Assembly: GCA_040752835.1 (NCBI GenBank) | Contig: JBFMGG010000005.1 | Location: 62,001-126,000 of the forward strand | DNA length: 64,000 nt | Reading direction: 5' to 3' | Source of the DNA: Campylobacterota bacterium | GTDB lineage: Bacteria; Campylobacterota; Campylobacteria; Campylobacterales; Sulfurimonadaceae | Part shown: piece by piece, positions 1 through 6,553 of the stretch | How positions within the stretch are numbered: position 1 is the first letter of the stretch | How the letters are laid out: every line of letters starts with the position of its first letter | Position numbers and translations under genes: made by a program | The notes under the pieces: model-generated | What the model saw: only the letters and a program-made list of their open reading frames with translations | What the model was told of the DNA's origin: nothing | The model's database searches: none

Positions 1-8
1 CGCTGGGG

Positions 9-725
9 ATGTTGCTGGCGCTCGGATTCGTAGTCGGGTATACGACGCCGCTGATGCTCTATCTCTTCGGCAACCAAAGCCGCCTGCATCTGGCCGTCGG
101 GCTGGCGATTTCGTATGCGGCGGGGACGGCGTTTTACACCTATCCCTTCGGTGAACGCGACGTCATTGCCGTGGTGTTGCCGGCGATTTCCGTCGCAGCG
201 CTTTTTTTCGCCCGAACCGGGGCGATTCACCGCCCCAAGTCGCACGCCTTCGACTGGCCCGGAGTCGGGGTGATGATGTTGTGGATCTTTGCCGATTCGG
301 CATTGTTTGAAACCCTCAGCCGCTCGGGGGATATGGACATCTGGAGCGAATACACGCTGCTCATCGTCACGTCCCATCTGCTGGGGGTTTATCTGGCCTA
401 CCGCTACGGGCAGGAACTGATGTCGCAGACCCGCACGGTCTGGCTGCTGTTCGCGCTGAGCTACCTGCTTTACTGGATCCGGCAGCCGATCGTACTGGCG
501 ATTGTTTATCCGGTCGTCATTTCGTACTATAATGTTCTTTTGTTTCAAAAACTGGTTGCGATGCGGGACGTTCGGCTGATCGCCCTCTCGATGGTGGGTG
601 TGGGCTGGATCGCCGCTTCGGCGGCAAACGGCGTGGCTTTGGCCCAGCAGCTCTGGATCGCCGCGGTTGTGTTGGGGCTTTTCGCCCTCGTTTATCCATT
701 TATTTTCAGGAGGTATGCATTATGA
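9..725 (+). CDS. Multi-pass membrane protein of unknown function (5' end probably outside window)
   Basis: The frame is open to the window edge, and the ATG at 9 lacks a well-spaced ribosome site, so the true start may lie upstream. The 238 visible residues are mostly hydrophobic and form about seven or eight membrane segments, including residues 1-20, 26-47 and 53-68 and a C-terminal pair after residue 195. I recognise no catalytic motif and cannot name a family. The stop codon overlaps the yceI start in an ATGA junction, so the two genes are probably co-transcribed and translationally coupled. This protein may therefore act in the same membrane or periplasmic process as the YceI protein; that link rests on position alone. 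Confidence 0.6.
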   Translation: MLLALGFVVGYTTPLMLYLFGNQSRLHLAVGLAISYAAGTAFYTYPFGERDVIAVVLPAISVAALFFARTGAIHRPKSHAFDWPGVGVMMLWIFADSALFETLSRSGDMDIWSEYTLLIVTSHLLGVYLAYRYGQELMSQTRTVWLLFALSYLLYWIRQPIVLAIVYPVVISYYNVLLFQKLVAMRDVRLIALSMVGVGWIAASAANGVALAQQLWIAAVVLGLFALVYPFIFRRYAL

Positions 726-1249
726 AAAAACTGTTGTTTGGGACGCTCGTACTGGCCGCATCGCTCTACGCCGGGAATCTCGGGTTCGAATCGGGGGTGA
801 TCAAAGCCCATACGGAAGTTTTCGGGGACAGCTCGATCGACCCGATGTTCAAAAAAGCCCATTCGAAACTTTCGATGGACGCTGACCCTTCGACTTTGCG
901 CGGCACGATCGAAGTGAGCATCGGCGATTTTATCAGCGACAACAAAAAACGCGACGCCAACATGTACGAAGCGATGGAATCGGACAAATTCCCCAAAGCC
1001 TCGTTTGAGATCAAAGAGGTTGTCGCCAAGGGAGGAGACAACTACCTTCTTAAAGGGACGATGAATCTGCACGGCGTCGCGAAAGCGATGAATTTCGAGG
1101 GAACCGTCGCCGAGGAAGCGGGCAAGGTGCGTATCAAGGCCAAAAGCGCGATGAAAATGTCCGATTTCGGCATTCAGCCGCCGAAAATGGTGTTTCTCGT
1201 CGTTCGCGATCAGGTCGATTTGAACGTCGACGTCGTCTTGAAACGGTAA
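722..1249 (+). CDS. YceI family periplasmic protein
   Basis: A 175-residue protein with a typical N-terminal signal peptide: Met-Lys-Lys, a hydrophobic core, and likely cleavage after the Ala near residue 17. The mature part fits the YceI family, a lipocalin-like beta barrel that binds isoprenoid lipids in the periplasm. Fitting features are the early HTEVFG-type stretch, the SxxDADPSTL region, the repeated F-E-I-K strand near residue 98 and the LHGVAK segment that follows. Length is normal. A strong AGGAGG lies ahead of the ATG at 708-713. The start overlaps the upstream membrane protein by 4 bases. The 3' end overlaps the convergent hydrolase gene by 40 bases. Confidence 0.85.
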   Translation: MKKLLFGTLVLAASLYAGNLGFESGVIKAHTEVFGDSSIDPMFKKAHSKLSMDADPSTLRGTIEVSIGDFISDNKKRDANMYEAMESDKFPKASFEIKEVVAKGGDNYLLKGTMNLHGVAKAMNFEGTVAEEAGKVRIKAKSAMKMSDFGIQPPKMVFLVVRDQVDLNVDVVLKR

Positions 1250-2121
1250 ATCTCCCCGATTGCGAGGACTCGCGCCGCGTCGGCCGCCCCTTCGCGTTCG
1301 ATCAACTCTTTGAACCACGCCGCGGGTTCGTCCAGCGGTTCATCCGAGAGACGGAACGTCCCGTAATGGATCGGGATGAGCGTCGCGGCCCCCAGATCGC
1401 GAAACGCCCGGATCGCTTCGGGGGGGTTGAGATGGTTGGGCCGCATGATCGCTTCGGGGCGATAAGCCCCGATCGGCAGAAACGCTTCGTCGATCGCAAA
1501 CCGTTCCGAAATCTCGCCGAAATGTTCCCCATACCCCGTGTCTCCGGCATGGTAGAGGGTGTGCTCGGCATTTTGGATCACGTATCCTCCCCACAGTGCC
1601 TTGTTGGTGTCAAAAGGGGTCCGTTTGCTCCAGTGCAGGGCGGGGACAAGGGTGATGAAAAGTCCCCCGACCATCAGCGATTCCCACCATTCCAGCTCAA
1701 AACACCGTTCCCTCGTCATCTCGTTTTTCAAATAACGCCAGAACCCCTGGGGGGCGACGACGATGGTTTCGGGATTGCGCCGCAGCAGCTCGATGACCGA
1801 ACGTTTGTCGAAATGGTCGTAGTGGGCGTGGGTGATGAGGACCAGGTCGGCGGCGAGACGCTCACGCGGCACCGGAAGGGGTGTGTGGCGCCCATACATC
1901 GGGATCCCGCCAAAAACCGGATCGATCGCGACGGTCGTGCCGCCGATATTCAGCCATAACGTGGCATGCCCCATCCACATCGCGTATTCGCCCTGCGGAA
2001 GCGCGTCTAGGAAGTCGATCGGGGTGGGAGCTTCGTCTACGGGTGCGGATGCGAAGCGTTTGGAAATCTGCCACTTGAGAATCGTACGCAGCGAGATGCG
2101 CGGCGAGGTATAACGCTCCAT
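1210..2121 (-). CDS. MBL-fold metal-dependent hydrolase
   Basis: A 303-residue metallo-beta-lactamase-fold protein. The metal-binding signature THAHYDHFD is intact, followed by the HAGDTGYG strand and a late IPIHYGTF segment that supplies the last metal-binding histidine. The arrangement resembles the UlaG/NAPE-PLD-like branch, whose members cleave phosphodiester or lactone substrates; the substrate here cannot be read. The open frame continues 207 codons upstream through the transporter gene on the other strand. I start it at the ATG at 2121, which has an AGGGG just upstream and begins a normal-length family member. There is no signal peptide, so it is probably cytoplasmic. It diverges from the AEC transporter. 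Confidence 0.85.
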   Translation of the reverse strand: MERYTSPRISLRTILKWQISKRFASAPVDEAPTPIDFLDALPQGEYAMWMGHATLWLNIGGTTVAIDPVFGGIPMYGRHTPLPVPRERLAADLVLITHAHYDHFDKRSVIELLRRNPETIVVAPQGFWRYLKNEMTRERCFELEWWESLMVGGLFITLVPALHWSKRTPFDTNKALWGGYVIQNAEHTLYHAGDTGYGEHFGEISERFAIDEAFLPIGAYRPEAIMRPNHLNPPEAIRAFRDLGAATLIPIHYGTFRLSDEPLDEPAAWFKELIEREGAADAARVLAIGEIYRFKTTSTFKST

Positions 2122-2196
2122 TGTGCCCCTTTTTGTTTGGTTTAATTGTACCAAAAGGCGCAAGGGAATAGTATTCTCCGCAAAAAAGGGGTGGAG

Positions 2197-3084
2197 ATGG
2201 AGCCGTTTGCGTTTATCGTCGCGCTGCTGCTGATCGGGATGGCGCTCCAAAAAGCCGATGCTCCCGCCGATTTCTCCAAAAGCCTCAACTTTTTCGTCAT
2301 CTACGTCTCCCTCCCCGCGACGGTGCTGCTGCAGGTCCCCAAGATCCATTTCGATCTCTCGGCGCTGGGGATCGTCCTCGTTCCCTGGCTGCTGCTGCCG
2401 ATCACGGCAATGATCGTGATCGCGATGACGCGCAACCGGCCGCTCCACGTCCGTGCGGCACTGCTGCTGGTGATCCCGCTGGGAAATACCTCGTTCGTGG
2501 GTATTCCGATCGTTCAGACGCTGCTGGGGGAAAGCGCGATTCCCTACGTCTTGATGTACGACCAGTTCGGAACGTTCCTGATGCTTTCGCTCTACGGGAG
2601 CGCCGTGATCGCCCGTTACGAGAGCGGGGTCTTTCACAAGCGGCTGATCCTCAAAAAGCTGCTTCTTTTTCCCCCTTTTCTGGTACTTCTTTTTGCCCTT
2701 GGGTGGGGAGAGATGCCGGTGCACGCGCAACCCTACCTTCAAACCCTCTCCTCGACGCTCGTTCCCCTCGCGCTGGTGTCGGTGGGGTATTCGCTCAAAC
2801 TTCGGGGGGAGATCGATTATCCCCTATTCGCCAAGGCGCTCGCCCTGAAGCTGCTTCTGATGCCGCTTATCGCATTCGGGCTGCTGTGGGGGATGGGGAC
2901 GGCGTCTCCCGCGCTTGAGACGGGGGTGCTCGAATCGGGAATGCCTTCGATGATTACGGCGGGAGCGCTGGCGATCGCGGCGGGGTTCGCCCCGGCGCTA
3001 AGTGCCGCACTGGTGGGATACGGCATTATCGTATCGCTTGTTACGCTGCCGATGATTGCGTATCTGATGGAGGCAATGCGTTAG
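2197..3084 (+). CDS. AEC family transporter (auxin efflux carrier type)
   Basis: A 295-residue membrane protein with about ten hydrophobic segments in the two five-helix halves typical of the AEC (auxin efflux carrier) family. The first half has the NTSFVGIPIV segment and the second half the SGMPSMITAGALA segment, the paired broken-helix regions of this family. Bacterial members export or import small organic acids; the substrate is unknown. The open frame begins at 2146, but I chose the ATG at 2197 because AAGGGG lies just upstream and the N-terminus then begins directly with helix 1. It diverges from the MBL-fold hydrolase gene across about 75 bases. Confidence 0.85.
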   Translation: MEPFAFIVALLLIGMALQKADAPADFSKSLNFFVIYVSLPATVLLQVPKIHFDLSALGIVLVPWLLLPITAMIVIAMTRNRPLHVRAALLLVIPLGNTSFVGIPIVQTLLGESAIPYVLMYDQFGTFLMLSLYGSAVIARYESGVFHKRLILKKLLLFPPFLVLLFALGWGEMPVHAQPYLQTLSSTLVPLALVSVGYSLKLRGEIDYPLFAKALALKLLLMPLIAFGLLWGMGTASPALETGVLESGMPSMITAGALAIAAGFAPALSAALVGYGIIVSLVTLPMIAYLMEAMR

Positions 3085-3133
3085 ATGCGTAGGCGTCAGG
3101 GCCGTTAGAAACGGCGTTCATCGAAATGTTCTC

Positions 3134-3364
3134 TTATTGTTGGTGCGATCCGTCGCAAAACGGTTTACGTCCCGAACGTCCGCAGCGGCAAAGCCATTTG
3201 TCGGTATCGGCGTCGACCGAAAAAAGGATCGGCTCTTTTCCCGTCCCCTTGTGGTTCCCGTTGCAAAACGGGAAACTCTCCGAAAGGCCGCAGGTACAGT
3301 ACGCGTACTCAACCCCCGCATCGAGCGACGCTTTGAACGGTGCGTTTTGAAATTTGGTTTCCAT
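3134..3364 (-). CDS. Dual CDGSH iron-sulfur domain protein
   Basis: A 76-residue protein with two CDGSH zinc-finger-like motifs, each expected to bind one [2Fe-2S] cluster through three Cys and one His. The first set is Cys23, Cys25, Cys34 and His38; the second is Cys59, Cys61, Cys70 and His74. Two motifs on a short chain without a membrane anchor match the CISD3/Miner2-like class found in bacteria, thought to act in redox or iron-sulfur homeostasis. It stands alone, with a 377-base gene-free region upstream on its own strand. The motifs are complete; the physiological partner is unknown. Confidence 0.9.
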   Translation of the reverse strand: METKFQNAPFKASLDAGVEYAYCTCGLSESFPFCNGNHKGTGKEPILFSVDADTDKWLCRCGRSGRKPFCDGSHQQ

Positions 3365-3469
3365 GGGATGCTCCTTTGGTCGGTGAAACTGACCTTACGG
3401 ACTTCGTCTTGACAGGGGCCATCAGGGCAGTTTGTTTCCCGTATCCGGAAGATGCGGGAAGCATGTAGA

Positions 3470-3495
3470 GGAACGGACGGATATCCGTCCGTTCC
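3470..3495. repeat. Perfect 26-bp palindrome
   Basis: The left arm GGAACGGACGGAT is mirrored exactly by the right arm ATCCGTCCGTTCC, with no spacer. Perfect symmetry of this length suggests a dimeric regulator site or a cruciform/hairpin element rather than chance. It is about 106 bases upstream of the minus-strand CDGSH gene start. Confidence 0.8.
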
Positions 3496-3513
3496 CTTTT
3501 CCGGGCTCGCGCA

Positions 3514-3540
3514 CCCGTTTCGGGCATTGTCCGAAACGGG
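3514..3540. repeat. Inverted repeat with 7-base loop
   Basis: The 10-base arms CCCGTTTCGG and CCGAAACGGG are exact complements around a GCATTGT loop. No run of T follows on either strand, so a simple terminator is unlikely. It lies 18 bases after the 26-bp palindrome. Confidence 0.75.
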
Positions 3541-3668
3541 GATAACATCAGAAATAATGATAACACGTTTTTTCGGTTTAGTCTCCCCGTTTAGCAATTG
3601 CCCCGAAAATGCAAACCTGCTCCAAGGAGGTACCCGTGAAGTGCTCGGGACGGGTGATGACTATTTAA

Positions 3669-3693
3669 GCGCTTTTTTGTAATAAAAAAGCGC
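3669..3693. terminator. Bidirectional terminator-like hairpin
   Basis: The 10-base arms GCGCTTTTTT and AAAAAAGCGC surround a GTAAT loop, giving a hairpin that carries a T run on both strands. It separates the gene-free stretch from the promoter of the 134-aa gene and would stop plus-strand transcripts arriving from the structured region. Confidence 0.65.
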
Positions 3694-3705
3694 CACCTCA
3701 GATGG

Positions 3706-3711
3706 TATAAT
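3706..3711 (+). promoter_or_regulatory. Putative -10 box for the 134-aa gene
   Basis: A perfect TATAAT lies 31 bases ahead of the GTG start at 3742. There is no clear -35 box, which is common in Campylobacterota. Confidence 0.5.
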
Positions 3712-3741
3712 TTCACATTTGATTTGTGAAAAGGGGACGCG

Positions 3742-4146
3742 GTGGATATTGTCGAGAGAGTCGAAGTGCTCGTGAAAAAAACCTATTACACCTACGAGCG
3801 CTACGAGCTCGACGCGACGTTTGCGATGCTGTACCACGAGCAGCCCATCACGTCCGCCGAACTGGGGCAGTATGTCCGCATCTCCGACCACCTGGTACAG
3901 CTTGATGCGAATCACTGCTTCATCATTTTCGCCTACACCGAGCACGACAGCGCCGTCAAGGCGTGCCAGAACCTCGTCCATAAACTCGACCACCATTTCA
4001 ACGACCGTACCAGCTGCATCGCACTGGACAGTTTCAATCCTGCCAAATCGGCCAAAATCGTCCTCAAACGGCTCCAGGCCATCCTGGACGAAACCCGCGC
4101 GCGTTCCTACACCCGCGTCGAAACCGAAGAGATTCTCGACCACTGA
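3742..4146 (+). CDS. Conserved-looking hypothetical protein, 134 aa
   Basis: I do not recognise this protein. It is soluble, with no signal peptide or membrane segment. It starts at GTG 3742, with AAGGGG about 8 bases upstream and a TATAAT further up. Residues 55-85 (HCFIIFAYTEHD, then a helix with paired His) and the FxxRTSCIALD strand give an alternating alpha-beta pattern that faintly recalls a degenerate GGDEF/cyclase-like half-domain. No GGDEF motif or metal site is present, so that resemblance is speculation. It is a single-gene unit between a terminator hairpin and the tRNA cluster. Its codon pattern resembles its neighbours. Confidence 0.65.
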   Translation: MDIVERVEVLVKKTYYTYERYELDATFAMLYHEQPITSAELGQYVRISDHLVQLDANHCFIIFAYTEHDSAVKACQNLVHKLDHHFNDRTSCIALDSFNPAKSAKIVLKRLQAILDETRARSYTRVETEEILDH

Positions 4147-4237
4147 CGACGCACGCTTCGGCGTCAAAAAACATCATAACATTCTGGATGAAAAAATAAA
4201 AAGTCGTTGCTTTGAAAAAAGGGGAGTTTCAATGAAG

Positions 4238-4326
4238 TGGCGGGCAGACTGAGATTCGAACTCAGGGACCTGTTACAGTCGCCGGTTTTCAAGACCGGTG
4301 CATTCAACCGCTCTGCCATCTGCCCG
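4238..4326 (-). tRNA. tRNA-Ser (UGA)
   Basis: An 89-base cloverleaf with acceptor arms CGGGCAG and CTGCCCG and an encoded CCA. The anticodon loop reads CTTGAAA (anticodon TGA). An extended variable arm, expected for serine, precedes the T arm with GTTCGAATC. It is the last of four tRNA genes on this strand. Confidence 0.95.
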
Positions 4327-4349
4327 TATAAGAATTGAGTGTATTTTAG

Positions 4350-4423
4350 TGGAGGCGGCACCCGGATTTGAACCGGGGATCGAGGCTTTGCAGGCCCATG
4401 CCTTACCACTTGGCTATGCCGCC
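4350..4423 (-). tRNA. tRNA-Cys (GCA)
   Basis: A 74-base cloverleaf with acceptor arms GGCGGCA and TGCCGCC, discriminator T and an encoded CCA. The anticodon loop is CTGCAAA (anticodon GCA). The T loop GTTCAAATC is standard. It lies 5 bases after tRNA-Leu. Confidence 0.95.
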
Positions 4424-4428
4424 GTCTA

Positions 4429-4516
4429 TGGTGCCCGAAGCCGGACTTGAACCGGCACAGTGTTACCACCGAGGGATTTTAAGTCCCTTGCGTCTACCGA
4501 TTTCGCCATCCGGGCA
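4429..4516 (-). tRNA. tRNA-Leu (UAA)
   Basis: An 88-base class II tRNA with acceptor arms TGCCCGG and TCGGGCA and an encoded CCA. The anticodon loop is CTTAAAA (anticodon TAA), with a long variable arm typical of leucine tRNAs and the T loop GTTCAAGTC. A terminator-like hairpin separates it from the upstream tRNA-Gly. Confidence 0.95.
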
Positions 4517-4523
4517 ACGGACA

Positions 4524-4572
4524 CAAAAAAATACCCCAGCTCAAACATCGTCGGACGATATTTCAACTGGGG
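4524..4572 (-). terminator. Strong terminator-like hairpin between tRNA-Gly and tRNA-Leu
   Basis: On the minus strand an 18-base arm beginning CCCCAGTTGAAA pairs with an arm ending GCTGGGG around a 3-base loop, with one mismatch and two G-U pairs. TATTTTTTT follows directly. It starts 3 bases after tRNA-Gly and precedes tRNA-Leu by about 8 bases. Confidence 0.75.
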
Positions 4573-4575
4573 TTA

Positions 4576-4650
4576 TGGAGCGGGAAACGAGGTTCGAACT
4601 CGCGACCCCAACCTTGGCAAGGTTGTGCTCTACCACTGAGCTATTCCCGC
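4576..4650 (-). tRNA. tRNA-Gly (GCC)
   Basis: A 75-base cloverleaf with acceptor arms GCGGGAA and TTCCCGC, discriminator T and an encoded CCA. The anticodon loop is TTGCCAA (anticodon GCC). It is the promoter-proximal tRNA of the group, about 20 bases downstream of a good -10 box. Confidence 0.95.
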
Positions 4651-4669
4651 ATTGTTTTTGTGGACTGGA

Positions 4670-4698
4670 AGTATAGCAAAAAATTTTCGGCGTGTAAA
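4670..4698 (-). promoter_or_regulatory. Sigma-70-type promoter for the tRNA genes
   Basis: On the minus strand TTTACA (4698-4693) and TATACT (4675-4670) are separated by 17 bases, close to the sigma-70 consensus. It lies just upstream of tRNA-Gly. It is the best promoter match seen in the window. Confidence 0.75.
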
Positions 4699-4760
4699 GA
4701 GTGCGGAGAAAATTTTTGCGTTTTTTGCAACCGGAAAAGGTTTTTAGAGTATCGGTGCGG

Positions 4761-4766
4761 TATAAT
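4761..4766 (+). promoter_or_regulatory. Putative -10 box for ilvD
   Basis: A perfect TATAAT lies 45 bases ahead of the ilvD ATG, divergent from the tRNA promoter. No convincing -35 is visible. Confidence 0.55.
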
Positions 4767-4810
4767 CGCGCCATTTAAACCATAACTATTGACGAACAAA
4801 GGAAACCCCT

Positions 4811-6499
4811 ATGCGCAGCGATACGATCAAAAGAGGATTTGACAAAACCCCCCACCGGAGTCTCCTCCGTGCCACAGGTCTCAAAGACGAAGACTTCAAC
4901 AAACCGTTCATCGGGGTGGCGAATTCGCACATCGACATTATCCCGGGGCATTTTTTTCTCCAGGAGTACGGCCGCATCGTCAAAGAAGCGATCCGCGAAG
5001 CGGGCGGGGTCCCGTTCGAGTTCAACACCATCGGCGTCGACGACGGGATCGCGATGGGGCACGACGGGATGCTCTACAGCCTTCCCAGCCGCGAGCTGAT
5101 CGCCGATTCGATTGAGACGGTGATGAACGCCCACAAACTCGACGGCCTCATCTGTATCCCCAACTGCGACAAGATCGTTCCGGGGATGCTGATGGGCGCA
5201 CTGCGGGTCAACGTCCCGACGATCTTCGTCTCGGGCGGTCCGATGAGGGCAGGACACAAGAAAGACGGTACCCCGATCGACCTGGCCACGGCGTTCGAAG
5301 CGGTCGGCAAACATGCCGATGGCAAAATGTCCGACGAGGAGCTCTACGAGATCGAGTGCGAGGCCTGCCCGAGCGGCGGGTCGTGTTCGGGGATGTTTAC
5401 CGCCAACTCGATGAATACGCTGTGCGAAGCGATGGGGGTAGCGTTGCCGGGGAACGGGACCGTTTTGGCGATGACGCCGGAGCGGATCGAAATGGTCAAA
5501 ACCGCGGCACGCCGCATCGTCGAGATGGTTAAAGACCAGAACCCCGAAAAATGGAACATGCGCAACATCCTCAACGAAAAAGCGGTCCACAACGCGTTCG
5601 TCGTCGACATGGCGATGGGGGGCAGCTCGAACACGGTTCTGCACATGCTGAGCATCGCCAAAGAGGCGGGGGTCGATTTCGACATCACCCAGATCAACAA
5701 AATCAGCGAGAACGTCGCCCACATCGCGAAAATCTCCCCATCGCTCTCGACGGTTCACATGGACGACATCAACCGCGCGGGCGGCGTCAACGCGGTCATG
5801 AAAGAGGTCTCCCGTCGCGGCGGAATCCTCCATACCGACGCGATGACCGTGACGGGCGAGACGATCGGCGAACGGATCAAAGACGCGGTCATCAAGGACC
5901 CGAACATCATTCACACGAACGAAAACGCCTACTCTCCCGTCGGCGGTCTCTCGATCCTCTTTGGTAACCTTGCCGAAGAGGGAGCCGTCGTCAAAACGGC
6001 GGGGATCGCCCCGGGAATGCGTCAGTTCAAAGGGACGGCGATCTGTTTTAACAGCCAGCAGGAGGCGATCGCCGGGATCGTCGGCCACAAGGTCAAGGCG
6101 GGCAACGTCGTCGTTATCCGTTACGAAGGGCCCAAAGGGGGACCGGGAATGCAGGAGATGCTCGCCCCTACTTCGCTCATCATGGGGATGGGACTGGGCG
6201 AGAGCGTCGCCCTCATCACCGACGGCCGCTTCAGCGGCGCGACCCGCGGCGCCTCGATCGGTCACGTCAGCCCCGAAGCGGCGGAAGGGGGGCTGATCGC
6301 CCTGATCGAAGACGGTGACGAGATTGAGATCGACGTCGATGCGCATCTGCTGCAACTCAACGTCAGCTACGAAGTGCTCGAACAGCGCCGCCTCCACTGG
6401 AAACCGATCCAAAAAGAGATCCCTTCCAAATGGCTCAAACGCTACAGCCTCCTCGTCTCCAACGCCTCCAACGGCGCCGCCCTCAAGACGGAATTGTAA
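4811..6499 (+). CDS. ilvD: Dihydroxy-acid dehydratase
   Basis: A 562-residue enzyme for the third common step of branched-chain amino acid synthesis: dehydration of 2,3-dihydroxy-isovalerate and -methylvalerate to the 2-keto acids. Cluster-binding cysteines are visible in [12 protein letters not shown] (Cys119) and [14 protein letters not shown] (Cys192). The first ligand region reads IIPGH rather than a Cys-containing TPCN-type motif, so a [4Fe-4S]-type enzyme is more likely than the [2Fe-2S] type of plants and mycobacteria; that is inference. The late [15 protein letters not shown] motif is intact. It is monocistronic, cytoplasmic and preceded by a TATAAT at 4761. It converges on the end of the glycan operon. 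Confidence 0.97.
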   Translation: MRSDTIKRGFDKTPHRSLLRATGLKDEDFNKPFIGVANSHIDIIPGHFFLQEYGRIVKEAIREAGGVPFEFNTIGVDDGIAMGHDGMLYSLPSRELIADSIETVMNAHKLDGLICIPNCDKIVPGMLMGALRVNVPTIFVSGGPMRAGHKKDGTPIDLATAFEAVGKHADGKMSDEELYEIECEACPSGGSCSGMFTANSMNTLCEAMGVALPGNGTVLAMTPERIEMVKTAARRIVEMVKDQNPEKWNMRNILNEKAVHNAFVVDMAMGGSSNTVLHMLSIAKEAGVDFDITQINKISENVAHIAKISPSLSTVHMDDINRAGGVNAVMKEVSRRGGILHTDAMTVTGETIGERIKDAVIKDPNIIHTNENAYSPVGGLSILFGNLAEEGAVVKTAGIAPGMRQFKGTAICFNSQQEAIAGIVGHKVKAGNVVVIRYEGPKGGPGMQEMLAPTSLIMGMGLGESVALITDGRFSGATRGASIGHVSPEAAEGGLIALIEDGDEIEIDVDAHLLQLNVSYEVLEQRRLHWKPIQKEIPSKWLKRYSLLVSNASNGAALKTEL

Positions 6500-6514
6500 T
6501 CCTTCTCTTTTCCC

Positions 6515-6529
6515 CCGGCCTCAGGCCGG
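6515..6529. terminator. Short GC hairpin between convergent ilvD and pglF
   Basis: CCGGCC-TCA-GGCCGG forms a 6-base-pair hairpin in the 54-base gap between two convergent genes. It could serve both directions, but only short T-rich stretches follow, so the terminator role is tentative. Confidence 0.45.
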
Positions 6530-6553
6530 ATTCTTCGGTAACTGATCCATCGT

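Larger units (their letters stand above)
3365..3741. other. Gene-free region with several inverted repeats
   Basis: No supported gene lies in these 377 bases. The stretch holds three successive inverted repeats (3439-3459, 3470-3495 and 3514-3540), then a perfect AAGGAGG at 3624-3630 followed by a GTG-initiated 10-codon frame (3636-3668), whose stop abuts a terminator-like hairpin at 3669-3693. A TATAAT for the next gene follows at 3706. The left part must also hold the promoter of the minus-strand CDGSH gene. Read together it could be a short structured transcript, but only sequence symmetry supports that. Confidence 0.5.

Noticed and set aside
1210-2742. A 510-residue version of the MBL-fold hydrolase
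   Set aside because: The extra 207 residues are antisense to the AEC transporter and are low-complexity, charged sequence. The ATG at 2121 with an AGGGG site fits the family length.
3452-3682. Frames of 60-160 codons across the gene-free stretch at 3.4-3.7 kb
   Set aside because: They run through the palindromes and the terminator hairpin, have no ribosome site at their starts and no recognisable sequence.
4775-6412. A 545-codon open frame on the minus strand across ilvD
   Set aside because: It is antisense to an intact ilvD, rich in Arg, Asp and His as expected for a shadow frame in GC-rich DNA, and has no recognisable motif.
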